Part shown: one piece after another, positions 32,741-41,144 of the stretch | How positions within the stretch are numbered: the first letter of the stretch is position 1 | How the letters are laid out: each line of letters opens with the position of its first letter | NCBI GenBank assembly: GCA_040219515.1 | Contig: JAVJSI010000005.1 | Coordinates: 326,226 to 390,225, forward strand | Length of the DNA: 64,000 nucleotides | Source: Acidimicrobiales bacterium | Lineage (GTDB): Bacteria > Actinomycetota > Acidimicrobiia > Acidimicrobiales > Aldehydirespiratoraceae | Direction of reading: 5' to 3' | The notes under the pieces: model-generated | The model's input: only the letters and a program-made list of their open reading frames with translations | What the model was told of the DNA's origin: nothing | Databases searched by the model: none | Position numbers and translations under genes: made by a program

Positions 32741-34426
32741 TCAGTCGTCGTGCGCGGTGAACTCGCGTTCGCCCGTGAGTGCGCCCTTCACGACCTTGCC
32801 GGCCGCGTTGCGCGGCAGCGGTTCGGTGCGGATGTCCCACTGTGTCGGCACCTTGAAGCGGGCGAGACTCTCCGCACACCACGAGTGGAGGTCGGCCTCG
32901 TCGAGGCTCTGGCCGGGTGCCGGCACGACGGACGCCGCGACGGCCTGCCCGGTTTGCGGATCGTCGAGGCCGTAGACGGCGGACTCCTGGATACCGGGGT
33001 GTTCGTCGAGGCGGTACTCGATCTCGACGGGGTACACGTTCTCGCCGTTGTGCAGGATCATGTCGCGGGCCCGGCTGTCGATGAACAGCAGCCCGTCGAC
33101 CATCCGGCCGACGTCGCCGGTGTCGAGCCAGAAGCCGTCGTCGATCGTCTCGGCCGTGGCGTCGGGGTTGTCCCAGTAGCCGAGCATCGAATAGGCCGAG
33201 CGGACGCACACCCGTCCGTTGATGCCATCGGCGACGGCACGATTGTCATCGTCGCGGATCTCGACCTGCATCGTGGGCAGCACATGGCCGGTCGCCGTGG
33301 GCTCGGCAACGTAGTCGTCGCCCCCGAAGGAGGCGACCACGCCCACCGTCTCGCTCGACCCGTAGCCGATGGCGACGTTGGCGGTGGCGTTGGGGAAGGT
33401 GTCGCGGACCCGCTGCTGGAGTTCGGGACTGGCCGGCGCGCCACCGAAACCGACGTTGGTCAGCGAGGTGAGGTCGTAGTCGCCGAGTCCGGGATGATCG
33501 ACCACACGCGGACCCATCGACCCGATGAGCGTCCACGCAGTGATGCGCTCCTTCTCGACGAGCGCGAAGCACTCTTCCTCGTCGAAGCGGCCCTCGCGGA
33601 ACACGAGGGTGCCACCGACGAACATGTTGATGAGCGTGGATCCCGACAGGCCCGACACGTGGAAGAGCGGGGAGGTCATCAGCACGCGCGGCTTGGCGGC
33701 GGAGCGGACGGGCGGGGGGTCACCGGCGGCCTCGGCCTGCGCGGCCGCCATCATCATTTTCAGCGCGCCGTTGAGCATCTGGACCTCCACGAATCCGACC
33801 AGCCCGCGATGGCTGACCACGGCGCCCTTGGATCGGCCCGTGGTGCCGCTCGTGAAGAAGATCGAGCAGGCGTCGTCCTCGTCGATGGCGACGGCAGGGA
33901 GCTCGTGTTCGCCCGCCTCGCGCTGGAGCCGGTCGCGTTCCGCATCGATGTCGACCATGGGCACGGCGAGATCTGCGGGCACCCGATCGAGGCGCTTGCG
34001 GTCGCCGAGGATCAGCGACGGTGTCGTCAGCTCGGTGGCGTGGCGAATCTCGTCGCGCGTCCACCAGCCGTTGTAGAGGCAGACGACCGCGCCCATCGAC
34101 ACGAGGGCGAAGTAGGCGATGACCCAGTCGGGGGAGTTGGCGGCCAGAATCGCCACGCGGTCGCCCTTGCCGATCCCGTGGTCGGCGGCAAGGGCCGCGG
34201 CCTCCGCGGCCACGAGGCCGATGAAGTCTTCGTGGGTGATGCGGCGGTCGCCGAGGACCAGGAACTCCGCATCGCCGTGGGCGGCGGACCCCGTGACGAA
34301 GTCACGCAGCGAACGCTTGCGATTGACGAGCACGGGGACCTCGTGGCCACGTACGTCCTGGAGCTCGACAGGGAAGAAGCCGTCGGGTCCGGTGAGCTGA
34401 TCGATGAGGGACTGGCGGGCGTTCAC
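32741..34426 (-). CDS. Fatty-acyl-CoA ligase-like AMP-binding protein
   Basis: A 561-residue adenylate-forming enzyme with FFTSGTTGRSKGAVV as nucleotide loop, GYGSSETVGVV adenine loop, NGENVYPVEIEYRL hinge and the C-terminal lysine in PRNAAGKVVKG. It is close in layout to the ligase at 6637-8376 (shared YNGWWTRDEIRHATELTTP-like segment), so the two are probably paralogues. The GTG at 34426 overlaps the stop of the upstream hydrolase as GTGA, fixing the start. It forms an operon with that hydrolase and greA. Confidence 0.88.
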   Translation of the reverse strand: MNARQSLIDQLTGPDGFFPVELQDVRGHEVPVLVNRKRSLRDFVTGSAAHGDAEFLVLGDRRITHEDFIGLVAAEAAALAADHGIGKGDRVAILAANSPDWVIAYFALVSMGAVVCLYNGWWTRDEIRHATELTTPSLILGDRKRLDRVPADLAVPMVDIDAERDRLQREAGEHELPAVAIDEDDACSIFFTSGTTGRSKGAVVSHRGLVGFVEVQMLNGALKMMMAAAQAEAAGDPPPVRSAAKPRVLMTSPLFHVSGLSGSTLINMFVGGTLVFREGRFDEEECFALVEKERITAWTLIGSMGPRVVDHPGLGDYDLTSLTNVGFGGAPASPELQQRVRDTFPNATANVAIGYGSSETVGVVASFGGDDYVAEPTATGHVLPTMQVEIRDDDNRAVADGINGRVCVRSAYSMLGYWDNPDATAETIDDGFWLDTGDVGRMVDGLLFIDSRARDMILHNGENVYPVEIEYRLDEHPGIQESAVYGLDDPQTGQAVAASVVPAPGQSLDEADLHSWCAESLARFKVPTQWDIRTEPLPRNAAGKVVKGALTGEREFTAHDD

Positions 34427-35316
34427 GGTGCTCCTGCGGCATGGCGGACGAGGTCGACGAAGCCGGGTACGAACTGATCGGGACGGGTGACGCAGCCATC
34501 GTGGTCGATCGGCGCGGACACCAGCTCGGCGTGGGGGATCAATGCGGCCATCCGGTGCTGGCGGTCGGGTGGGACGATGCCGTCCCGCGACGTGATGAAG
34601 ATGCCGGTCGGCACATCGACCTCGCCGAGCCACGGGCGACTGTCGAAGTCGGCGATCGCGCCACCGGCCTCGAGCATCATCGGGACCGAGCCCGACCGGA
34701 CCTCGGCGATGAACCACGGCGGTCGCTCGTTGGGCAGGCTGCCGCCGGCAACCATGGCGCGGGTGAACACGTCGAGCTGACGGCGTCGCGGCATCAGCCT
34801 GCTGGCCCGGCCGAGACGCCCGAGGCCGCGCAGCGCGACGCGTTCCTGGGGTCGCCGTGACGAGCGGGCGAAGGTGGCTGCGAGCACCAGGCCCTGTACC
34901 CGATCGGGGTGGCGGCGCCACACGAGCTGGCTGACGGGGCCGCCCATCGAGTAGCCGGCGACGACGAAGCTGTCGATGTCGAGGTGGTCGGCGAGCGCCA
35001 CGACGTCGTCGGCCGCGTCCTCGAGACGGAACGCACGACCGCTGCGGATGCCGCGGCCGTGGCCACGATGGTCGAGGCTCACCACGCGGGCGATGGCCGA
35101 GAGTGGCTCGTAGACCCGGTACCAGTTGAGGGCGGAGGTGACCGTCCACCCATGGAGGAGGAACACGACCGGTGCGTCGGGTGTGGGCCCGGCGACCTCA
35201 CGCACGAACGTGGTGCCCCGACCGGGGAGGACGATGGCGCGACCCGGCGGTAGGGAGGGGCGCCCGATGTGGGGCTCGGCCGGCTCTCGCCCGACGGACT
35301 GCGCGGTGGCTGCCAC
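34423..35316 (-). CDS. Alpha/beta hydrolase
   Basis: A 297-residue alpha/beta-hydrolase. The oxyanion HGW is at 55-57, nucleophile S123 lies in VVAGYSMGGPVSQL, and a late aspartate/histidine pair (SRDGIVPP, IDHDGCVT) completes the triad. It could be an esterase or lipase releasing a fatty acid for the coupled acyl-CoA ligase downstream. The start is GTG at 35316, sharing one base with the greA stop (TAGTG); its stop overlaps the ligase start. Substrate unknown. Confidence 0.87.
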   Translation of the reverse strand: MAATAQSVGREPAEPHIGRPSLPPGRAIVLPGRGTTFVREVAGPTPDAPVVFLLHGWTVTSALNWYRVYEPLSAIARVVSLDHRGHGRGIRSGRAFRLEDAADDVVALADHLDIDSFVVAGYSMGGPVSQLVWRRHPDRVQGLVLAATFARSSRRPQERVALRGLGRLGRASRLMPRRRQLDVFTRAMVAGGSLPNERPPWFIAEVRSGSVPMMLEAGGAIADFDSRPWLGEVDVPTGIFITSRDGIVPPDRQHRMAALIPHAELVSAPIDHDGCVTRPDQFVPGFVDLVRHAAGAP

Positions 35317-35786
35317 TATTCGATCTCGACGACCTTGACCTTCAGCGTCGCGCCGGTGGGCGCCTCGTACTCGACGGTGTCGCCGATCGTGGCACCGAGC
35401 AACGCGCCGCCCATGGGCGAGCCGGGCGAGACGACGGTGACGTCGGCTCGCTGTTCCTCGATCGATCCGACGAGGTACTTCTCGACCTCGTCGTCGCCGT
35501 CGAAGACGATCGACACGATGGCGCCGGTGCCGACCGTGTCGCCGCCGCCGGCCCCGTCGACGATGATCGCGTCCTCGAGCACGCGAGCGAGATGGATGAT
35601 GCGGCCCTCCATCTTGCCCTGCTCCTCCTTGGCGGCGTGATAGTCGCCGTTCTCGGAGAGGTCGCCCAGTTCGCGGGCGGTCTCGATCTTGCGCGCGATG
35701 TCGATGCGGCCTCGCGTGGTGAGGTCGTCGTGTTCGGCCTTGAGGCGGTCGTATGCCGCCTGTGAGAGCTGGTGTGGGTCAGCCAT
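35316..35786 (-). CDS. greA: Transcription elongation factor GreA
   Basis: A 156-residue Gre factor that stimulates transcript cleavage by backtracked RNA polymerase. The N-terminal coiled coil includes LGDLSENGDYHAAKEEQGKMEGRI, with the acidic tip residues DLSENGDY, and the C-terminal FKBP-like domain has SPGSPMGGALLGATIGDTVEYEAP. Length and sequence are normal for the family. A leaderless-type TAGATT box precedes the ATG. It leads an operon with an alpha/beta hydrolase and an acyl-CoA ligase, an unexpected set of partners that probably reflects read-through rather than function. Confidence 0.95.
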   Translation of the reverse strand: MADPHQLSQAAYDRLKAEHDDLTTRGRIDIARKIETARELGDLSENGDYHAAKEEQGKMEGRIIHLARVLEDAIIVDGAGGGDTVGTGAIVSIVFDGDDEVEKYLVGSIEEQRADVTVVSPGSPMGGALLGATIGDTVEYEAPTGATLKVKVVEIE

Positions 35787-35792
35787 CGGCAG

Positions 35793-35798
35793 AATCTA
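35793..35798 (-). promoter_or_regulatory. -10 element TAGATT of greA
   Basis: Minus-strand TAGATT lies 6 nt before the greA ATG at 35786. Confidence 0.6.
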
Positions 35799-35825
35799 CC
35801 GCCAGGATGACGCCGGACGCGAACA

Positions 35826-35861
35826 GGGCGGAGGCGACACCCGAAGGTGTCGTCCCCGCCC
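35826..35861 (-). terminator. Strong hairpin downstream of the Fn3/SLH gene
   Basis: CGACACC-cgaa-GGTGTCG forms a perfect 7-bp stem that extends outward with GGGCGG-type pairs over about 16 bp. It lies 33 nt after the SLH gene stop, before the greA promoter. There is no T-run, as usual for high-GC actinobacteria. Confidence 0.6.
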
Positions 35862-35893
35862 CATCCGGACGATGAACCGTCAGAACGTCGTGA

Positions 35894-38809
35894 TCAGTAC
35901 AGATCCTCGGTGTTCAGGCGGTGGAGCATCGTCAACGCCTCGGCCCGGGACGTGCTGCCCTCGGGGTCGAACGCATCGTCCGCGTCGGCCAGCCCGGTGG
36001 CTCCCATCCACGAGGTGGCTGCGGCGTAGAAGCGATCCGAGTCGACGTCGGCGAAGGAGACGCCGTCGTCGGGAGTCGGCAGCTCTGCCAAGCGGTGCAG
36101 AATCGCAGCGAGTTCGCCACGGGTCACCGGTGCGTCGGGATCGAATACGTCACCGTTGCGACCCTCGATCACGCCGGCACCGTAGGCCCAGTCGAGCGCC
36201 GTGTCGTAGTACGAGCCCTCGACGATGTCGCCGAACGGGGCGACGGCTTCGGGTTCGGGGAGACACAGCATCCGGTGGACCATGGTCACGAGCTCAGCTC
36301 GCGTCATGGCCGAGTCGGGCGCCATCGTGCCGGCGCTGCGCCCGTACACGATCTCGTTGCGGTAGGCCCAGCTCGTCGGGTCGGTGTAGAAGCGGCCGGC
36401 CTCGACATCACTGAAGATGGTCGGGGACTCGATCGACCACGTCATCGACAGGCAGGGGCCAGGGGCATAGCCCGCACGGATCGTGAACGGCACGGTCGTG
36501 GAAGCGGCTGCGCCGTAGGTGTCCTTACCGGTCACGGTGAAGGAATGATCGCCGTCCTCGAGGTCCTCGGGGAGCGTGACGGTGCCGGTGAAACATCCGT
36601 CGGAACCGATCAGCGCGGTGCCGAGATCAGTGCCGTCGTCGAGGGTGAGCTCGACCTCGCTGCCCGCTTCGAAACCACAAGCGGTGATCTCGACGGGGTC
36701 GCCGGAGCGGAACTCGTCGTCGTCGTTGGTCGGATCCTCAGGATCGTCGAGGACAGCGGCGGGCGCGTCGGCGGCGATGATCCGGAAGGCGGCCGAGGTG
36801 GCGGCGACATACGTGCTGTCGCCGGCCTTGGTGGCCACGACCCGGCAGACGCCGGCGGTGGTCGACGTGATGGAGGTCCCGTTGATGACACACGGGCCGC
36901 TGATCACCTCGTAGGTGACGGCGCCGGTGCCGGAGCCACCGGTCGACCCGAGGGTCGCCGACTTGCCGATCGAGAAGCCGCCGGTGACGCCGACGAGCGG
37001 AGCCTGACCGGTGCGCGGCGTGGCGGACTTCGGCGCGGAGGCCGCGCCGGTGCCGTTGGCGTTGGTCGCCATCACGTCGAACTGGTACTCGGTGCCGGCG
37101 GTGAGGCCGGTGACCGTCGTCGAGGTGCCGGTGCCGACGCCGTCATCGAAGACGGTCCAGTCGACTCCGTTGGTCGAGTAGCGGACGACATAGTCCGTGA
37201 TCGGCGAGCCGCCGACCCACTCCGGTGCGGTCCAGTCGAGTTCGACCGCATTGATGCCGGAGGTGGCGGTGTCGAGCACCGGGGCGCCCGGCGCCGTTTC
37301 GACGTTCATCTGGATCTCGAAGTCGGTGGCGACGGTGACACCGTCGACGGTCATCGAGACCTCGTAGGCCTCGCTGTCGTCGACGACCATGGCCTCGGCC
37401 AACGCGTCGTCGACCTCGGCGCGGTAGTTGCCGGTGGCCGATTCGACGTAGAGCGTCGACCAGGTGCCGACGACACGACGGTCGTAGGTCACGCCGTCGA
37501 GTTCCCAGCTCCCGGTTTCCGAGTCGGTGATGTCGAACGCCTTGACGTCCTCATCGGGATCGTCGCCGGTGATGGTGCCGGTGATCGGGGTGAAGTCGTC
37601 GTCACCCTCGAGGTTGTTGAACACCGCGGCGGCGGGGTCGTCGATCGACGGTGCGTCGTGCACCGGGGTGATCGCGATCTCGAACGTGTCCGTCGCGGTG
37701 CCGTCGACCTGGCTGACGGCATCGATGGTCACCGTACGCGTGGGCGTCGGGGCATCGGAGCCGTTCTCATACGTCAGGAGACGGGCGATCTGCTGGACGG
37801 CAGCGTCGTTCACCTTCGAGCCGTAGACCCGCACGTTGTCGATGTGGAGGGCGGCACCGGCAGCGTTGCCGCAAGTGGCGTCGTACGTGCCGCTGACGAA
37901 CACGAACTTGTACGTGCCGTCGGCCGGGATCGTCGTGGCCTTGGTGACCCAGTCCGTGTTGGACGTCGAGTTCGTGTAGGTGTCGAGCACGACGGTCTCA
38001 TTGCCCGCTTCGTCGATGATGTAGCCGAACACGTGGTACGCGTCGGCGCCGGAGAACGCACGCCAGTCGAAGAAGATCTCATCGCCCGAGGACGCCTCGA
38101 ACCCGCCGCTGATGGCGGCGGGACCATGGACGACGTCGCAGCTGTTCAGCGTGGTCATACCAGACGAGGAGAGGCGCATGGAATAGGTGCCGGCCGACGC
38201 AGTGCTGCTGTCGGACGTCACCGAGAAGGTGCCCGGCCTGGAGGGGAAATCGTTGTCGTTCCCGCCGGAGTTGGCCGGGTAGTCAGCGCTGTCGGGTGAG
38301 GTGAAGCCGGCGAGCTCGGTCACACCGAGGTCGACGACGCCTTCGACGAGCGTCCAGCCGTTGGTGCTGCCGCCGTCCGTCTCGAAGCCCGGGTTCTGGA
38401 AGTCGGAGGTGAAGTTGATGCGCAGCTTCTGGCCGTTGGTGCCGTTGAAGACGCCGTCGATCGAGGCGATCACGGTGGCGGCCGCGCCGTCGCCGAGATA
38501 GATCGACGTGCCGACGACCGAAACGACGCCGTTGGTGACGTCGGGGGTCTCGACGGACTGGAGGGCGAGGATCTCCTCGGCCTGCTGCGAGTCGAGCGAG
38601 AAGTCCATGAACTCGCCGTCGTAGGCGTTGCCCCCGTTGATGGTGATCCCGGGCGCCGCCAGGAAGGCGGGGTCCTGCTCGGTGTACTCGTGGTCGGTGA
38701 GCCCGCCGATGGTGGTCACGGCCGCAGCCACGCCCTGCCCGGCCAGCATCAGGAGCACGGTGAGAACGAGAATCGCCCTTCCGGCTCGAGGTGTGCGTTT
38801 CGATGTCAT
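35894..38809 (-). CDS. Large secreted protein with fibronectin type III and three SLH domains
   Basis: A 971-residue exported protein. A signal peptide (MTSKRTPRAGRAILVLTVLL, cleavage near AAA) is followed by a carbohydrate-binding or choice-of-anchor-like beta domain (to about 360), cadherin-like repeats with DDPDEDVKAFDITD, a fibronectin type III domain (about 555-650; APGAPVLDTATSGINAVELDW, TVTGLTAGTEYQF), an Ig-like segment and three SLH repeats (about 790-971; YTDPTSWAYRNEIVYG, VTRGELAAILHRL). It should attach non-covalently to cell-wall polymers and display binding domains. The ATG at 38809 has AAAGGGA 7 nt upstream. The partner or ligand is unknown. Confidence 0.87.
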   Translation of the reverse strand: MTSKRTPRAGRAILVLTVLLMLAGQGVAAAVTTIGGLTDHEYTEQDPAFLAAPGITINGGNAYDGEFMDFSLDSQQAEEILALQSVETPDVTNGVVSVVGTSIYLGDGAAATVIASIDGVFNGTNGQKLRINFTSDFQNPGFETDGGSTNGWTLVEGVVDLGVTELAGFTSPDSADYPANSGGNDNDFPSRPGTFSVTSDSSTASAGTYSMRLSSSGMTTLNSCDVVHGPAAISGGFEASSGDEIFFDWRAFSGADAYHVFGYIIDEAGNETVVLDTYTNSTSNTDWVTKATTIPADGTYKFVFVSGTYDATCGNAAGAALHIDNVRVYGSKVNDAAVQQIARLLTYENGSDAPTPTRTVTIDAVSQVDGTATDTFEIAITPVHDAPSIDDPAAAVFNNLEGDDDFTPITGTITGDDPDEDVKAFDITDSETGSWELDGVTYDRRVVGTWSTLYVESATGNYRAEVDDALAEAMVVDDSEAYEVSMTVDGVTVATDFEIQMNVETAPGAPVLDTATSGINAVELDWTAPEWVGGSPITDYVVRYSTNGVDWTVFDDGVGTGTSTTVTGLTAGTEYQFDVMATNANGTGAASAPKSATPRTGQAPLVGVTGGFSIGKSATLGSTGGSGTGAVTYEVISGPCVINGTSITSTTAGVCRVVATKAGDSTYVAATSAAFRIIAADAPAAVLDDPEDPTNDDDEFRSGDPVEITACGFEAGSEVELTLDDGTDLGTALIGSDGCFTGTVTLPEDLEDGDHSFTVTGKDTYGAAASTTVPFTIRAGYAPGPCLSMTWSIESPTIFSDVEAGRFYTDPTSWAYRNEIVYGRSAGTMAPDSAMTRAELVTMVHRMLCLPEPEAVAPFGDIVEGSYYDTALDWAYGAGVIEGRNGDVFDPDAPVTRGELAAILHRLAELPTPDDGVSFADVDSDRFYAAATSWMGATGLADADDAFDPEGSTSRAEALTMLHRLNTEDLY

Positions 38810-38991
38810 CTGGATGTCCCTTTCGCCCAGCGCGATTGCCGGTCGGGTCACCGTCGGCACGTCGGGCGGCTCCTTTAGGCAGGAGATCGACCAGGGCCGA
38901 AATCCCTCGGGAGCGCGAGGACATCGGTCGTCGGCGGACACTGGAGGTCATCTGCGGCCGGGCACTGCCGCAGGGCGGTTCGCCGGAACGT

Positions 38992-39921
38992 TCAGGCCAT
39001 GAGACGTGTGTAGGTCTCGGCGAAGCTCGACGGCGCAAAGAACCAACATTCCACCGCGAGCCTGGTGGTCGTCAGGCCGGGGACGGCAGCGGTGCGATGG
39101 ACGAAACGGTCGTCGAAGAAGATCGCGTCGCCGGCCCTGAACACGGGGTTCACCACCGGCGTTGTCACGGCGATCTCGTCGACGGTCTCGAAGGGGATGG
39201 CGTGGGGCACGATGCCGCCGGTCGTGTCCAGGATCTCTTCGACGCGCCGGGGAATCATCTCCATGCCGGCGCCGCCGGTGTCGCCGCCGCAGTCCGTGAG
39301 TGCCACCCAGAGGTTCATCGCCCGCACGTTCTCGCCCATGAAGGCGCCGTCCTGGTGCCACGTCGTGAGCCGTTCCGCCGGCTCGACACTGCGCATGGTC
39401 GACTTCTGCAACGAAATGAGTGGCGGCTCGCCGAAGTGTTCGCCGAGCAGGCCGGTCACGCCGGCGCGCGCGAGAGCGCCGAGGTAGCGCTCGGTGGCTC
39501 TCGGCGAGTCGGCCAGCCACACACCGCCGATGTCGGCGTTGGACTTGCGCAGTACCGCGTCCATCTTCGAACCGGTGTCGATCGGGCCGAACCAGTCGTG
39601 GTCGCAGGCAATTCCGTCGTAGTGGCGGGCCTGCTCGGCCCGGGCCCGGCGCATTGCGTCGATCATCACCGCGACATCGTCGTCGGCCAGGAGGGAGCGC
39701 ACGATCAGGGCGCCGTGGTGCTGTACGGCCCCACCGAGAATCGAGACGTCGAGCATCGGCCGATCGATCTCGACGAGGCCGCCGCCGATCGCCGGGAACG
39801 GGTCGGCGTAGGTCGGCGGCCAGGGCGCGCGGCCGACCCCGGTGTAGTGCTCGGCCGCCCGGATGCGGTCGTCTCGCCGCTCGCTCGGCGGGCGGCCTGC
39901 GGCGATCGGTGGAGAGCCCAT
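38992..39921 (-). CDS. Phytanoyl-CoA dioxygenase (PhyH)-family oxygenase
   Basis: A 309-residue Fe(II)/2-oxoglutarate-dependent oxygenase. The metal-binding HxD is in TTWHQDGAFMGENVRAMN, the distal histidine in FFDDRFVHRTAAVPG, and a C-terminal arginine for 2-oxoglutarate follows. N-terminal segments GALIVRSLLADDDVAVMID fit the PhyH family. The hydroxylated substrate is unknown; actinobacterial members act on lipids and secondary metabolites. The ATG at 39921 is preferred over upstream starts because TACTCT lies 9 nt upstream, close to leaderless spacing. Downstream, 182 bp without genes separate it from the SLH gene start. Confidence 0.85.
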   Translation of the reverse strand: MGSPPIAAGRPPSERRDDRIRAAEHYTGVGRAPWPPTYADPFPAIGGGLVEIDRPMLDVSILGGAVQHHGALIVRSLLADDDVAVMIDAMRRARAEQARHYDGIACDHDWFGPIDTGSKMDAVLRKSNADIGGVWLADSPRATERYLGALARAGVTGLLGEHFGEPPLISLQKSTMRSVEPAERLTTWHQDGAFMGENVRAMNLWVALTDCGGDTGGAGMEMIPRRVEEILDTTGGIVPHAIPFETVDEIAVTTPVVNPVFRAGDAIFFDDRFVHRTAAVPGLTTTRLAVECWFFAPSSFAETYTRLMA

Positions 39922-39930
39922 TGCCGCCCG

Positions 39931-39936
39931 AGAGTA
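39931..39936 (-). promoter_or_regulatory. -10 element TACTCT
   Basis: Minus-strand TACTCT is 9 nt before the ATG at 39921, the longest spacing in this set. Confidence 0.4.
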
Positions 39937-39978
39937 CTGTCCCCTTGCCCCCGCGGCCAGACCGGTGGGCGAGCCCGA

Positions 39979-40008
39979 TTGAGCAGCGCTTCGTCGCGCC
40001 GTTACACT
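39979..40008 (+). promoter_or_regulatory. Promoter of the leuB-ilvE-cimA leader (TTGAGC-18-TACACT)
   Basis: A -35-like TTGAGC at 39979-39984 and -10 TACACT at 40003-40008; the leader peptide ATG follows 6 nt after the -10, so the transcript should start at that ATG. Confidence 0.65.
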
Positions 40009-40014
40009 CGTCGC

Positions 40015-40047
40015 ATGATGATGCAGACGATCATCGCGATTTCGTAG
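40015..40047 (+). CDS. Leader peptide MMMQTIIAIS with isoleucine codons
   Basis: A 10-codon ORF ATG-ATG-ATG-CAG-ACG-ATC-ATC-GCG-ATT-TCG followed by TAG. Three of the last five codons are isoleucine. It starts 6 nt after a TACACT -10 element, its stop codon touches a 9-bp hairpin, and a textbook terminator follows before leuB. Genes downstream (leuB, ilvE, cimA) are those of isoleucine synthesis by the citramalate route. This matches classical ribosome-mediated attenuation, where stalling at Ile codons under starvation would relieve termination. The antiterminator pairing could not be defined by eye. Confidence 0.7.
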   Translation: MMMQTIIAIS

Positions 40048-40067
40048 CGCACGCCGTCGGCGTGCGC
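40047..40067 (+). promoter_or_regulatory. Pause-type hairpin overlapping leader stop codon
   Basis: GCGCACGCC-GTC-GGCGTGCGC is a perfect 9-bp stem with a 3-nt loop. Its first base is the last base of the leader TAG, so a ribosome stalled on the Ile codons would cover part of the 5' arm. Confidence 0.75.
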
Positions 40068-40072
40068 ATTCG

Positions 40073-40103
40073 ACCGTCCACTTCGGTGGACGGTTTTTCA
40101 TTT
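40073..40103 (+). terminator. Intrinsic terminator (attenuator) in front of leuB
   Basis: ACCGTCCAC-ttcg-GTGGACGGT forms a 9-bp stem with a stable UUCG loop, directly followed by TTTTT and CATTT. A T-run terminator is rare in this genome. It lies between the leader peptide and leuB, 39 bp before the leuB ATG. Confidence 0.85.
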
Positions 40104-40141
40104 CTCGGTCTCTTCACTCACGAACACACAAGCGAGCACTC

Positions 40142-41122
40142 ATGACACAGCAGGTTGGTCCCCACCGGGTCGGGATCGTCGGCGGCGACGGCATCGGTCC
40201 CGAGGTCATCGCCGAGGGCCTGAAGGTGATCGCCGCGGCCGGGATCGATCTCGACACCGTCGACTACGACCTCGGTGGCGACCGCTACCTGAAGGACGGG
40301 GTCGTGCTCACCGACGAGATCGTCGCCGAATGGCGCGGCCTCGACGCCATTTACCTCGGCGCTGTCGGCACCCCCGACGTGCCCCCCGGTCTCATCGAGC
40401 GCGGGCTGCTCCTCAAGATGCGCTTCGATCTCGACCTCTACATCAACCAGCGGCCGTTCGTTGCTCCTTCGCACGACTTCATCGTCATCCGGGAGAACAC
40501 CGAGGGCACCTATGCGGGGGAGGGCGGGTTCCTGCGCAAGGGCACGCCCGAGGAGATCGCCACACAGGGATCGGTCAACACCCGCCACGGTGTCGAGCGC
40601 TGCATTCGCTACGCGTTCGAGCTGGCGATGACCCGCCGCAAACACCTGACCATGTGTCACAAGACCAACGTGCTCACGTTCGCCGGTGACCTGTGGGAGC
40701 GCACCTTCAACGAGGTGGCCGAGGAGTTCCCCGACGTGGACACGGCCTACAACCATGTCGACGCGGCGTGCATCTACTTCGTCGAAGACCCGCAGCGCTA
40801 CGACGTGATCGTCACCGACAACCTGTTCGGCGACATCCTCACCGATCTGGGTGGTGCCGTGAGCGGCGGCATCGGCTTCGCCAGCTCGGCCAATCTGCAC
40901 CCGGGTCGGGTCTCGATGTTCGAGCCGGTCCATGGCTCCGCCCCCGACATCGTCGGAACCGGCAAGGCCAACCCCACCGCTGCCGTATTGTCGGGGGCAC
41001 TGATGCTCGACCATCTGGGAGAGACCGAGGCCGCCGACCGCATTCGGGCGGCCTGCGCCGATCCCGACACGCTGACCGGCTCGACCTCGGAGATCGGCGA
41101 CCTCATCGCCGGTCGTCTCTGA
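40142..41122 (+). CDS. leuB: 3-isopropylmalate dehydrogenase (acts also in the citramalate route)
   Basis: A 326-residue beta-decarboxylating dehydrogenase: GGDGIGPEVIAEGLKVI at the N-terminus, RENTEGTYAGEGG near 122-134, the catalytic lysine in HKTNVLTFAGDLW and the divalent-metal aspartates in VTDNLFGDILTDLGG, then EPVHGSAPDIVGTGKANP, which binds NAD. This short form is the actinobacterial LeuB type. It oxidises 3-isopropylmalate in leucine synthesis and, with cimA in the same operon, probably 3-methylmalate to 2-oxobutyrate. It is first structural gene after the attenuator. No strong ribosome site is visible before the ATG. Confidence 0.93.
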   Translation: MTQQVGPHRVGIVGGDGIGPEVIAEGLKVIAAAGIDLDTVDYDLGGDRYLKDGVVLTDEIVAEWRGLDAIYLGAVGTPDVPPGLIERGLLLKMRFDLDLYINQRPFVAPSHDFIVIRENTEGTYAGEGGFLRKGTPEEIATQGSVNTRHGVERCIRYAFELAMTRRKHLTMCHKTNVLTFAGDLWERTFNEVAEEFPDVDTAYNHVDAACIYFVEDPQRYDVIVTDNLFGDILTDLGGAVSGGIGFASSANLHPGRVSMFEPVHGSAPDIVGTGKANPTAAVLSGALMLDHLGETEAADRIRAACADPDTLTGSTSEIGDLIAGRL

Positions 41123-41144
41123 GGGCGAGGAAACAGGAGACGAA

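Noticed and set aside
35921..38299. A 792-codon plus-strand frame opposite the Fn3/SLH gene
   Set aside because: No domains; the minus strand has a signal peptide, Fn3 and SLH repeats.
38810..38991. Possible c-di-GMP-type riboswitch in front of the Fn3/SLH gene
   Set aside because: The leader has a CTCCT...AGGAG hairpin and CCTAAAGGAG, but the conserved GCAAAGC-type core of GEMM riboswitches is absent.
40015..40141. T-box or tRNA-sensing leader in front of leuB
   Set aside because: No specifier loop or T-box consensus; the short leader peptide and terminator explain the region better.
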